A stretch of 64,000 bases of DNA, taken from the NCBI GenBank assembly GCA_944327195.1, contig CALVGV010000004.1:1-64000 (forward strand). The letters run 5' to 3'. Shown here piece after piece: positions 1 through 7,601 of this stretch. The notes under the pieces are model-generated. The model did no database searches. It was not told the origin of the DNA and saw only the letters and a list, made by a program, of their open reading frames with translations. This DNA comes from an uncultured Limosilactobacillus sp. GTDB lineage: Bacteria; Bacillota; Bacilli; Lactobacillales; Lactobacillaceae. Position 1 is the first letter of the stretch, and every line of letters begins with the position of its first letter. Made by a program: the position numbers and the translations under genes.

Positions 1-330
1 TCACTTGCGGCTGCACTCTTGGCTGCGGCTTCGCTGGCCGCTGCTGAAGCGCTGGCTGCTGCCGCCGACTTGGCCGCTGCTTCACTTGCGGCTGCACTCT
101 TGGCTGCGGCTTCGCTGGCCGCTGCTGAAGCGCTGGCTGCTGCCGCCGACTTGGCCGCCGCTTCACTTGCGGCTGCACTCTTGGCCGCCGCTTCACTTGC
201 GGCTGCACTCTTGGCTGCCGCTTCGCTGGCCGCAGCTGAGGCACTCGCCGCTGCCGCCGACTTGGCCGCCGCTTCACTCGCGGCTGCACTCTTGGCTGCG
301 GCCTCGCTAACCGCTGCTGAAGCACTCGCC
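1..330. repeat. Tandem 81-bp and 30-bp coding repeats
   Basis: Near-identical units begin at 1, 82, 163, 193 and 274, so periods of 81, 81, 30 and 81 bp alternate. In the minus-strand reading frame they encode 27-residue and 10-residue blocks rich in EAAAK. They lie inside the divergent NEAT protein gene and continue past the left edge. Unit number is likely to vary by slippage or recombination. Confidence 0.9.
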
Positions 331-1250
331 GCTTCGTCCTTGGCCAGGGTCAGGGCCGCCTGGGCGCTCCCCAGCTTCTGGGTGGCGGTGGTCAGGGTTT
401 CCTGGGCCGCCTTCAAGCTGTTCTCGGCCGCGGCCAGGGTTTCCTTTGCCTTGGTGGCCGCGGCGGTGGCGTTAGTCAGGGTGGCCTTGAGGGTCGTCAG
501 CTGGCTTTCTTCGGTCGCGATCCGGCTCAGCGTCGCCTGCCGCTGCTCGGCCGTGCTCAGCAGGACGTTCGCCCCGGTCAAGTCCATGTAGGCCGTCTCC
601 TTCATCGTCATTGACATTACCGGCACCGAAATCGTCATGCCCAGCTTGTAGCTATCGGCAATCGTCTTGGTCGTCGTCGAGAAGCTGCCGTTGCTGTAGG
701 TGAAGCTGGAATTGTCGGCGGTCAGGTAGAGGGACTTCACCATTGACGCGGTCGCGGCCGCCGAGTCTGCCGGTAGGTTCAGGGCAATCGTCAGTGAGCC
801 GTCCTTGTTAACGGTCAGGGTGCCGGAGTCGCCGAAGAAGTTGGCCATGTCGGAAGCCGCGCTCGTTTCCTGGCCGGTGGTCTGGTCGGCCTTCTTGTAG
901 CTGACCGTCACCGTCGAGCTAACCGGGGTTGCCGCCGAAGCCGCAGCCTGATCACTGGCCAGTTGGGCGCTGGTGGCGTCGTAGCTCGACTGGGCGGCTA
1001 CCTGGGCACTGGTAGCACTTGAAGCGGCGCTGGTGGCAGAAGCAACCGCGCTCGAGGCGGAGGTCACCGCCGCTGAGGCCGATGTCACTTCGGATTGGGC
1101 TTCGCTAACTGATGTCGATTGATCAGATGATTGGTTAACGACGGTGGCCGCCTTGACGGCCGGTTGGTTGGCGACAATCCCCGTCGTGGCGGCGATTCCG
1201 GCGACCGAGACGGTTACCAGGGCAGCGGTTTTGAGACTTGCAGTTTTCAT
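1..1250 (-). CDS. NEAT-domain surface protein with EAAAK-type helical stalk (C-terminus off the left edge)
   Basis: About 416 residues are visible, starting at the ATG at 1250-1248. There is a signal peptide (about residues 1-38), a spacer of Ser/Ala/Val, and one NEAT domain (about 105-222). The NEAT domain carries the FFGDSGTLTV strand and ends in a strand with MKETAYMDL where haem-binding NEATs usually carry YxxxY. A heptad-like coiled coil follows (about 222-305), then Ala-rich repeats built from EAAAKSAAAS and EAAAKSAAAASASAAAS that run off the edge. NEAT domains bind haem at the Gram-positive surface, so a haem receptor role is inferred. The gene is divergent from the NEAT/ABC operon at 1468. 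The anchor type cannot be seen. Haem binding by this particular domain is uncertain. Confidence 0.85.
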   Translation of the reverse strand, partial: MKTASLKTAALVTVSVAGIAATTGIVANQPAVKAATVVNQSSDQSTSVSEAQSEVTSASAAVTSASSAVASATSAASSATSAQVAAQSSYDATSAQLASDQAAASAATPVSSTVTVSYKKADQTTGQETSAASDMANFFGDSGTLTVNKDGSLTIALNLPADSAAATASMVKSLYLTADNSSFTYSNGSFSTTTKTIADSYKLGMTISVPVMSMTMKETAYMDLTGANVLLSTAEQRQATLSRIATEESQLTTLKATLTNATAAATKAKETLAAAENSLKAAQETLTTATQKLGSAQAALTLAKDEAASASAAVSEAAAKSAAASEAAAKSAAAASASAAASEAAAKSAAASEAAAKSAAASEAAAKSAAAASASAAASEAAAKSAAASEAAAKSAAAASASAAASEAAAKSAAAS

Positions 1251-1467
1251 TTTGATTCCCCCGAAAATAGTAACGTTAAATTATGAAGACTAAGAATTTC
1301 TTAAGGTCACAAGTTGGCTTAATTATTGCACTTGCAAGCATAAAAGGCAATCATAAATTTACTATTCGGTCATCTTTTAGGGGAATTACCGGATTTAGAT
1401 TGAAATAAAATTGACGGAAGATTAAACTAAAACTGATTCCGCTATCATTTTTCAAGGAGGTCATTTT
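1251..1467. promoter_or_regulatory. Divergent promoter region between the NEAT genes
   Basis: This AT-rich spacer separates the two NEAT transcription units. For the plus-strand operon, TTGAAA (1400-1405) and TAAACT (1423-1428) are 17 bp apart, with AAGGAGG at 1454-1460 before the ATG at 1468. Two palindromes could be operators: TAAGAATTTCTTA (1291-1303, arms of 6 around one base) and TTGCACTTGCAA (1326-1337). Neither matches a Fur or PerR box convincingly, so the regulator is unknown. Confidence 0.5.
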
Positions 1468-3393
1468 ATGAAGCCGGCGACAAAATTTACATATCGATTG
1501 ATAACTACAGTGTCACTGGTGACCCTGACCGGGGCGGCGAGCCTACCCCTGGTGGTCACCCCGCCGGCGACGGTCGCCCAAGCGGCGGTCAAGGACGGCA
1601 GCTACCAGACGACGGTCCAGTTCTTCAAGACCGGCACCACCACCGCCTCGGAGAGCAACCAGTTCTTCGACTCGCAGGCCACCGTCAAGGTCAGCGGCGG
1701 CAAGCTCCAACTGGTGCTGAAGATGAAGTCGGGGGCCAACTACCTCAAGCAGCTGGAGATCAAGGACAGCAACGACCCGGCCACGATTGACCTGGGGGAT
1801 AACAACACCGCCACCGTTACCCTCGACCTGCCCGACACCAGCGGCAAGTACACCGTTGCCATGGACCTGCAGATCATCCCCGGAGTGACGATGCACGAGA
1901 CCGCCGACCTGCAAATCGACCTCAGCAAGCTCCCCCAGGCCAGCAGTTCCAGTGCCGCCAGCGCGGCCGCTTCCAGCAGCGTGACCAGCGCCGCGAGCGC
2001 AAGCAGCACAAGCAGTTCCGCCGCCGCGGCCACCAGCAGTGCCAGTTCCAGCAAGGCCTCTTCCAAGAGCCAAACCGGAACCAGTAAGGCCAGCTCGACC
2101 AGCACTACTTCCACCGGCACCACAAGCACAAGCTCGACCACGACTGGTTCGAGTTCGGCCGCCCGGGTCCTGCCGCTGGCCATCCGCAAGACGGCCGCCG
2201 TCAGCCAGACCTCCGAGGCCAGCGCCTTCTTCGCGCCCCAGGTGACGGTCACCCCTGCCGGCGACCGGGTCAAGCTGGCCTTCCAGCTGACTTCGGGCAG
2301 CCAGTACATCAAGCAAATCACCCTCAACGGTCAGTCGCCGACCACCACCACGAGCGGGGGGACGACCACCTACACCTTCACCCTCTCCAAGGCTGCCTAC
2401 CAGCTCGGCGGCGGCCAGTTCGCCTTCGCCCTCAGCATCCCCGGCGGCGTGCAAATGAACGAGACCGCCTACGCCATCTGGAACAGCGCGACCTTCTCGC
2501 CGACCAAGCTGGCCGCCTTCCTGGCCAGCCAGGGGACGCCGACCACGTCAACCACCGGTTCCAGCGCCGCTACCAGCACCAGCAGTACAACTAGCACGGC
2601 AACGACCACCAGCGCCGGGATCGACCCGACCAAGGAGATCCAGGACATCTCCTACGCCGTCTACAAGGAGGACCAGAGCGGCCTCTCCGACGCCAACGCC
2701 TACTACACCCACACCGCCCACGTAGTCAAGACCGGCACCAGCGGCTACGCGGTCACCCTGACCGTCAAGGCACCGACCGGGGTAGTCAACTTCAGCCCGC
2801 TCTCGGTGGCCGCCGGCCCGATTACCGGCCAGACCCACCAAACCAGCGGTAGCAGTGAGGTCTGGACCTACACCTTCCACATCGATGACGCCACGGCCCT
2901 CAATAAGCCGGTCGCCGGCCAGATCGCCGTCGGGGTGCCAATGCTCAACATGCCGACCGAAACCTACCGGGTCTGGTTCCACTTCGGCCAATCCCAGCTG
3001 GGCGGCGGCCCGTCGACCACCAGCCTGGCCAGCTCCGGCGATGGCGGCCTCCTAACCAGCCTCACCGGTGACGGGACCGGGACCGCGGCCAGCCCAAGCG
3101 CGACCGCAGCGACGACCACCAGCACGGCGGCGAACGGGGCCCTGCCGGCCTCTTCTAGCCCGGCCGCCACGGTGGCCAACTTCAACCTCAAGGCCGCCCA
3201 AAAGCTGCTCGCCCGCTACAAGGTGCCAAGCAAGGCCCTCCACCGGCTGCAAGCCAGCCTCATCGACTACCCAATCGTCCAGGCGCTGACCGCCTTCTTG
3301 GCTGCCGGCCTGGCAATCATCGCCGCCACCCTCCTCTGGCAGCGGCGGCTCCTCAAGCAAGCGAAGGGAAATTACCATGACGAAATTCACTAA
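1468..3393 (+). CDS. Triple-NEAT-domain membrane-anchored haem-binding protein
   Basis: A 641-residue surface protein with a signal peptide (1-40) and three NEAT domains at about 42-151, 246-338 and 389-508. They are joined by Ser/Thr/Ala-rich linkers, and a single C-terminal membrane helix (about 599-628) is followed by a basic tail. There is no LPxTG motif, so it is anchored by the helix. In the last strands the usual YxxxY is replaced by MHETADL, MNETAYA and MPTETYR, which keep a Met and a Glu-Thr pair. It likely captures haem or haemoproteins and passes haem to the downstream NEAT protein and ABC importer. It is the first gene of the operon and overlaps the next gene by 17 bp. Haem binding is inferred from the family. 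Confidence 0.88.
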   Translation: MKPATKFTYRLITTVSLVTLTGAASLPLVVTPPATVAQAAVKDGSYQTTVQFFKTGTTTASESNQFFDSQATVKVSGGKLQLVLKMKSGANYLKQLEIKDSNDPATIDLGDNNTATVTLDLPDTSGKYTVAMDLQIIPGVTMHETADLQIDLSKLPQASSSSAASAAASSSVTSAASASSTSSSAAAATSSASSSKASSKSQTGTSKASSTSTTSTGTTSTSSTTTGSSSAARVLPLAIRKTAAVSQTSEASAFFAPQVTVTPAGDRVKLAFQLTSGSQYIKQITLNGQSPTTTTSGGTTTYTFTLSKAAYQLGGGQFAFALSIPGGVQMNETAYAIWNSATFSPTKLAAFLASQGTPTTSTTGSSAATSTSSTTSTATTTSAGIDPTKEIQDISYAVYKEDQSGLSDANAYYTHTAHVVKTGTSGYAVTLTVKAPTGVVNFSPLSVAAGPITGQTHQTSGSSEVWTYTFHIDDATALNKPVAGQIAVGVPMLNMPTETYRVWFHFGQSQLGGGPSTTSLASSGDGGLLTSLTGDGTGTAASPSATAATTTSTAANGALPASSSPAATVANFNLKAAQKLLARYKVPSKALHRLQASLIDYPIVQALTAFLAAGLAIIAATLLWQRRLLKQAKGNYHDEIH

Positions 3394-4201
3394 GGTCTGG
3401 GGCCGCCTCTTGGCCCTCTGCATCCTGGTCCTCTTCAGCTGGATCCTGGCGCCGAGTGCCCACGCCACCAGCGTTTCCTACCAGGCGCTCAAGTACGGCA
3501 CCAGCCAAACCTCGATGGCCGATAGCTACTACGTCCGCCCGGCCCAGGTCACCGTCTCTAACAACCAGTACGTCGTCACGATGACGATCCGCACCGCCGC
3601 CAACCTCGGTGCCTGGCCGGTCACCGTCAACTCGATCAACGGCCAGGCGCCGCAAAACGTCACCAAGACCCAGTCCGGCAGCAACTACGACTACACCTAT
3701 TCCTTCACCACCAAGTCACTTTCGGGGACGATCTCGAGCGCGATCTACGTCAGCATCCCCAACGTCTACACCGCCAACCACAACATCAGCTTCAAGTTCG
3801 ACACCAGCAACCTGCCGGCCCTGAGCGGCGCATCGACTAGCAGCAAGTCCAGCCAGAGCACGGCGGCAACCACCACCAGCGGCACCTCCACCGGGGGGAC
3901 GGCCACCAGCAGCGCCACCGGTACTAGCACCAGTGCCAGCGCCGGCAGCGACCCGCAGGCCACCAAGAAGCTGCAGACGCTGGCCAGCCAGGCCAAGCGG
4001 CAATCCCAGGCGGCCTCGAAAAAGGAGAGCCGGCTGGCCCGCCAGACCCTGCGGCAAAACGCCCAGGCCGAGGCAGCCAACCAGAAGAACCAGCGCCTCT
4101 ACTACTACGTCCTGATCGGCGGTAGCCTCGGCCTGATCATCCTGATCGCCGCGGCGGCCTACTTCATCCGCGGCGCCAAGGCCAAGGTCGGCAAGCACTA
4201 G
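3377..4201 (+). CDS. Single-NEAT-domain membrane-anchored haem relay protein
   Basis: A 274-residue protein with a signal peptide ending near AHA (residue 30) and one NEAT domain (about 31-150). The first helix reads TSMADSYY, close to the Ser-Met haem lip of classical NEATs. A Ser/Thr linker (about 153-195), a charged helical segment and a C-terminal membrane helix (about 243-264) with a basic tail follow. The last NEAT strand reads YTANHNISF, keeping the first Tyr of YxxxY but with His in place of the second. It resembles IsdC-like relay proteins in size and position, between the large receptor and the transporter. It lacks a sortase signal. Its start overlaps the upstream gene, which indicates translational coupling. 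Confidence 0.85.
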   Translation: MTKFTKVWGRLLALCILVLFSWILAPSAHATSVSYQALKYGTSQTSMADSYYVRPAQVTVSNNQYVVTMTIRTAANLGAWPVTVNSINGQAPQNVTKTQSGSNYDYTYSFTTKSLSGTISSAIYVSIPNVYTANHNISFKFDTSNLPALSGASTSSKSSQSTAATTTSGTSTGGTATSSATGTSTSASAGSDPQATKKLQTLASQAKRQSQAASKKESRLARQTLRQNAQAEAANQKNQRLYYYVLIGGSLGLIILIAAAAYFIRGAKAKVGKH

Positions 4202-4213
4202 GGGGCGGGGCAA

Positions 4214-5095
4214 ATGAAATCGCGCAAGCGCCTGATCATCATCCTGGCCAGCCTGCTGGTGCTGATCGCCGGCGGGGCGGCCGGGGTCCGCTACTTCGTC
4301 AACCGCCAGGTGGCCCAGAACCAACGAATCGTCGTCACCACGGTGGCGATCGCCCAGATCTTTGACAAGCTCGACCTCAACCTGGTCGGCGTGCCCTCGA
4401 CCAGCCAGCAGCTGCCCAGCCGCTACTCCAAGGTGGCCAAAGTCGGCAGCCCGATGAACCCGAGCGTCGAAAAGATCGCCGCCCTCAACCCGGCCCACGT
4501 CTACGCCGTCTCCACCCTAAAGGACGAGTACTCCAGCGCCTTCAAGGACCAGAGCGTGCCGGTCACCTACCTCAAGCTCGACACGGTTGCCCAGCTGAAG
4601 AGTACCCTCCGCCAGCTCGGCAAGGAGTACTACCGCACCCGCCAGGCCAACCAGCAGATCAAGAAGATCGATGCCGCCATCACCACCGTCAAGGGGCGGA
4701 TCCACGGCCGCAAGCCGCGAGTGCTGGTGCTGATGGGGATGCCGGGGGCCGGCTACCTGATCGCCACCGACAAGTCCTACGTCGGCGACCTGGTGCGGCT
4801 GGCCGGCGGTAAGAATGTCTACGCCGCCCACGGCCAGACCTACCTCAGCCCGAGCAACGAGAGCCTGGCCACCAAGAAGCCGGACGTGATCTTGCGCTTG
4901 GCCCACGCAATGCCAAGCGTCACCATCCCCCAGTTCAAGAAGGAATTCAAGACCAACCCGGTGTGGGCAAAGATGCCGGCGGTCAAGAAGCACCGCGTCT
5001 ACGATCTCAAGCAACCGACCTTCAACGCCTCGGCCAACATGAACGCCGCCAAGGCGCTGAAGCAGGTCAGCTACTGGCTGTACCCAAAGAAGTAA
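4214..5095 (+). CDS. Haem/iron ABC transporter substrate-binding protein (IsdE/FhuD-like)
   Basis: A 293-residue class III periplasmic-binding-type protein. An N-terminal hydrophobic segment (about 7-28) is followed by the two-lobed fold: VVTTVAIAQIFDKLDLNLVGVP near the start, the KVGSPMNPSVEKIAALNP stretch typical of metal/haem binding proteins, and a C-terminal lobe ending in KALKQVSYWLYP. Unlike IsdE there is no lipobox cysteine, and in fact no Cys in the N-terminal region. It is therefore probably tethered by an uncleaved membrane helix. It would pass haem or ferric siderophore to the permease encoded next. Gene order after two NEAT proteins favours haem. Specificity is inferred. Confidence 0.82.
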   Translation: MKSRKRLIIILASLLVLIAGGAAGVRYFVNRQVAQNQRIVVTTVAIAQIFDKLDLNLVGVPSTSQQLPSRYSKVAKVGSPMNPSVEKIAALNPAHVYAVSTLKDEYSSAFKDQSVPVTYLKLDTVAQLKSTLRQLGKEYYRTRQANQQIKKIDAAITTVKGRIHGRKPRVLVLMGMPGAGYLIATDKSYVGDLVRLAGGKNVYAAHGQTYLSPSNESLATKKPDVILRLAHAMPSVTIPQFKKEFKTNPVWAKMPAVKKHRVYDLKQPTFNASANMNAAKALKQVSYWLYPKK

Positions 5096-5107
5096 TGCAA
5101 GAAAAAA

Positions 5108-5128
5108 GGCCGGGAGGATCTCCCGGCC
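5108..5128. other. Intraoperonic hairpin between binding protein and permease genes
   Basis: GGCCGGGAG and CTCCCGGCC form a perfect 9-bp stem with a 3-base loop, immediately after the stop of the binding-protein gene. On the plus strand no U-run follows, so it may stabilise the upstream mRNA or lower downstream expression. On the minus strand it is followed by six T, which would make it an antisense terminator. Confidence 0.6.
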
Positions 5129-5152
5129 GCGTTCATATAAAGGGATTTTTTC

Positions 5153-6076
5153 ATGCGCACCAAAGTTACCACCGCGAGCCTCTGCCTGCTCCTGCTCATC
5201 ACCATCCTGGTCGCCCTCACCAACGGGGCGAGCGCCGTCAACCTCTTCCACCTGACCACCACCAGCGCCAACACCCTCTTCACCATCCGCCTGCCGCGGG
5301 TCATCGCCGCCCTGGTGGCCGGGGCCACCGTCTCGGTTAGCGGGGCCCTCCTCCAGGCCGCCCTCCGCAACCCAATCGCCGACCCCGGCATCATGGGGAT
5401 CTCCTCCGGGGCCAGCCTCTTCGCCCTCCTCGGCGGCCTGCTGGTTCCGGGGAGCTTCCTCGCCCGGGTCGGCTGGGCCTTTCTCGGCGGCCTGGTCGCC
5501 TTCGAGGTCCTGGTTCGCTTCCAGCCCCGGCTGGACCCCTACCGGCTGATCCTGGTCGGGGTGGCGATCAACGCCTTCTTCACCGGGATTAGCGACCTGA
5601 TCCCCAGCCTGCCCGGCACCAGCACGACTTCGCTGGCGACGGTCACCTGGAGCGGGGCCACCACCCTGGCGATCCTCGGCCTGCTGGGCCTGATCGGCGC
5701 CGTTATCCTCGCCCCCTGGGGCAACTACCTCAAGGTCAGCGACCCCCAGCTGGTGACCCTCGGCCAAAATCCGCGCCGCCTGCGGACCGGTTTGCTTTTG
5801 CTGGCGGTCTTCTTGGCGACCACCGCCACCGCCACCGTCGGTGTGCTGGCCTTCATCGGGATCATCGTTCCCCACGCCGGCCGCCAGCTGGTTGGCCACG
5901 ACTACAACCGCCTCCTCCCCTTCACCATGCTGGCCGGGAGCTGGCTGCTGCTCTTCTTCGACACCCTCGGCCGCCTGGTGATCCGGCCGAGCGAGCTGCC
6001 CGCCGCCGCCCTGCTGGCGGTCTTCGGCGGCCCGACCCTGATCATGATCTTGAAGGGAGGCCGGATCAATGCTTAG
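5153..6076 (+). CDS. Haem/iron ABC transporter permease (FecCD/IsdF family)
   Basis: A 307-residue integral membrane protein of the BtuC/FecCD family. It has the usual run of hydrophobic helices and the family segments RLPRVIAALVAGATVSVSGALLQ-type motif near residues 43-65, NPIADPGIMGISSGAS, and GVLAFIGIIVPHAGRQLVG before the cytoplasmic loop that contacts the ATPase. It is slightly shorter than typical family members (about 320-340 residues). It forms the membrane channel for the binding protein upstream and overlaps the ATPase gene by 8 bp. AAGGG at 5140-5144 precedes the ATG. Substrate is haem or ferric siderophore; haem is favoured by the NEAT genes. Confidence 0.88.
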   Translation: MRTKVTTASLCLLLLITILVALTNGASAVNLFHLTTTSANTLFTIRLPRVIAALVAGATVSVSGALLQAALRNPIADPGIMGISSGASLFALLGGLLVPGSFLARVGWAFLGGLVAFEVLVRFQPRLDPYRLILVGVAINAFFTGISDLIPSLPGTSTTSLATVTWSGATTLAILGLLGLIGAVILAPWGNYLKVSDPQLVTLGQNPRRLRTGLLLLAVFLATTATATVGVLAFIGIIVPHAGRQLVGHDYNRLLPFTMLAGSWLLLFFDTLGRLVIRPSELPAAALLAVFGGPTLIMILKGGRINA

Positions 6077-6827
6077 TGCCCACCACCTGACCTTCGGCTA
6101 CCCCAAGCAGGAGCCGTTAATCACCGACCTCAGCCTGGAGATCCCCGCCCATAAGATCACCTGCCTGGTCGGCCCCAACGGCTCTGGCAAGTCGACCCTC
6201 TTCAAGCTGCTCACCCGCCAGGTCAAGCCCCAGGCGGGGACGGTCCGCTTAGACGGCCAGGGCCTCTGGCAGCTCAAGCCCACCGCCGTCGCCCAACAAA
6301 TCGCCCTCGTTCACCAGCAGCACCAGCTGGCCGACACGATGACCGTGGCCGACCTGGTGGCCCTCGGTCGCCTACCCTACCAGTCAAGCCTGCTGGCGAG
6401 CCCGGCCGCCGCGGACAGCGCCGCCGTCCTGGAACGCTTCGGCCTGACCGCCCTGGCCGACCAGCCGGTGACCACCCTCTCCGGCGGCCAGGCCCAGCGG
6501 GTTTGGTTGGCCCTGGCCCTCAACCAGCGGCCGACCTACCTCTTCCTGGACGAGCCGACCACCTACCTCGACCTCCGCTACCAGGCCGAACTCCTCCGCC
6601 TCCTTCGCCGCTTGAACCAGGAAGAGGGACTGACGATCGTGATGATTCTCCACGACCTCAACCAGGCCCTCCGCTACTGCAACCACTGCTTCCTGCTCAC
6701 CGGGGGCAAACTGGTTGCCAGCGGGGCCCCGGCCGCGGTGCTGACCCCTAGCCAGGTGGCCGCCAGCTTCCGGCTCAGGTGCGACCTGGTGGAGACTCCC
6801 CGGGGACCAATCCTGGTAACCGAATGA
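6069..6827 (+). CDS. Haem/iron ABC transporter ATP-binding protein (FhuC/IsdL-like)
   Basis: A 252-residue ABC ATPase with Walker A GPNGSGKS (about 35-42), Q-loop region around HQQHQLADT, signature LSGGQ (about residue 138), Walker B YLFLDEPT and the H-loop ILHDLNQA typical of FecE/FhuC-type importers. It overlaps the permease gene by 8 bp and ends the haem operon just before a terminator. It energises import of haem or iron complexes through the permease encoded upstream. Confidence 0.9.
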   Translation: MLSAHHLTFGYPKQEPLITDLSLEIPAHKITCLVGPNGSGKSTLFKLLTRQVKPQAGTVRLDGQGLWQLKPTAVAQQIALVHQQHQLADTMTVADLVALGRLPYQSSLLASPAAADSAAVLERFGLTALADQPVTTLSGGQAQRVWLALALNQRPTYLFLDEPTTYLDLRYQAELLRLLRRLNQEEGLTIVMILHDLNQALRYCNHCFLLTGGKLVASGAPAAVLTPSQVAASFRLRCDLVETPRGPILVTE

Positions 6828-6828
6828 C

Positions 6829-6866
6829 AAAAGGGACTGAACCGCGTCGGTCAGTCCTTTTTTGTT
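6829..6866 (+). terminator. Rho-independent terminator of the haem uptake operon
   Basis: AAAAGGGACTGA pairs with TCAGTCCTTTTTT, giving a GC-containing stem and a T-run right after the ATPase stop codon. Confidence 0.85.
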
Positions 6867-6884
6867 TAACATATGATAATCTAG

Positions 6885-7484
6885 CTAGCTTGGGGTCGCC
6901 AGCGAGCGCACAAAGCCCGCCAGGATTTTTTGGTTGAAGTCCCCTTCGTCGCTGATTTCAAAGCCGGTCAGGTAGCTGTACTGGTTGGCAACCGTCTGGC
7001 TGACGTTGAGCCAGATGAAGGCCACCGCCGCCACCTTCTCGTCGGTCGTCGGCAGGATCAACCGGCGGCGGCGCATCTCGGCAAAGTAGTCGCACAGAAC
7101 CGTCATCAAGGTCCCCGGGCCGCTGACCAGCTCGCGGTGGAGGGTGGCGGCCTGCTCTTGGTTGCGGATGGTGGTAAAGAGCTGCCAGATAATCTGCTGG
7201 TGGATCATCGACTGGTGAAAGAGGGTACTAAACTGGGCCAAGTCGGCGGCGAGCTCGTAGCGGGGGGCAAACTTCTTGGCGACCGCGCTCATCGCCCGCC
7301 GCTCCTGGGCCACAAACTCCTCAACCAGCGCCCACTTGCCGTCGAAGTGGCGATAAATCGTGCTCTCGTTTACCCCGGCGGTGGCGGCGATCTGCTTGGT
7401 AGTCGTTGCCGCGTACCCCTGCTTACTCAGTAATTCGATAAAGGCGGTCATTATTTTTTGCCGCGTTGCCATCTTGTTGGCCAT
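6885..7484 (-). CDS. TetR-family repressor divergent from the acyltransferase/GT8 cassette
   Basis: A 199-residue TetR-type regulator. The N-terminal helix-turn-helix lies at about residues 10-55 (GYAATTTKQIAATAGVNESTIYRHF). The C-terminal ligand domain is unassigned. A GTG at 7493 is in frame, but the ATG at 7484 fits better: AAGGGA lies about 10 bases upstream of it, whereas it nearly abuts the GTG. The gene is transcribed away from the acyltransferase operon. The shared intergenic region holds a perfect TetR-type inverted repeat over the opposing promoter, so it probably represses the cassette and perhaps itself. The ligand is unknown. Confidence 0.88.
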   Translation of the reverse strand: MANKMATRQKIMTAFIELLSKQGYAATTTKQIAATAGVNESTIYRHFDGKWALVEEFVAQERRAMSAVAKKFAPRYELAADLAQFSTLFHQSMIHQQIIWQLFTTIRNQEQAATLHRELVSGPGTLMTVLCDYFAEMRRRRLILPTTDEKVAAVAFIWLNVSQTVANQYSYLTGFEISDEGDFNQKILAGFVRSLATPS

Positions 7485-7531
7485 CCCCGTCACATCCCTT
7501 CCCCAACATTATTTGATTTTTTGTTGCTTTT

Positions 7532-7573
7532 TGCAAGTGAGTACTTGCACACCATCAAAAATCATATTAAAAT
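7532..7573 (+). promoter_or_regulatory. Promoter with overlapping TetR operator for the acyltransferase/GT8 operon
   Basis: TGCAAGT and ACTTGCA (7532-7538, 7543-7549) form a perfect 7-bp inverted repeat with a 4-bp spacer. It overlaps the -35 TTGCAC (7545-7550), which lies 17 bp from the -10 TAAAAT (7568-7573). Binding there would block RNA polymerase. The divergent TetR at 6885-7484 is the obvious candidate regulator. Confidence 0.75.
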
Positions 7574-7601
7574 TTTAGGTGACGAATGGGAGGGGAGCGC
7601 G

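Noticed and set aside
1..330. CRISPR array
   Set aside because: The repeats are contiguous coding repeats without spacers and keep one reading frame.
5..591. Two long plus-strand open frames rich in Leu/Ala opposite the NEAT stalk
   Set aside because: They are antisense images of the Ala-rich minus-strand repeats. They lack ribosome binding sites, and the minus-strand frame has a signal peptide and NEAT domain.
4517..5899. 460-codon minus-strand frame across the haem binding protein and permease genes
   Set aside because: It overlaps two well-supported genes, is Gln/Gly/Asp-rich without domains, and has no start context.
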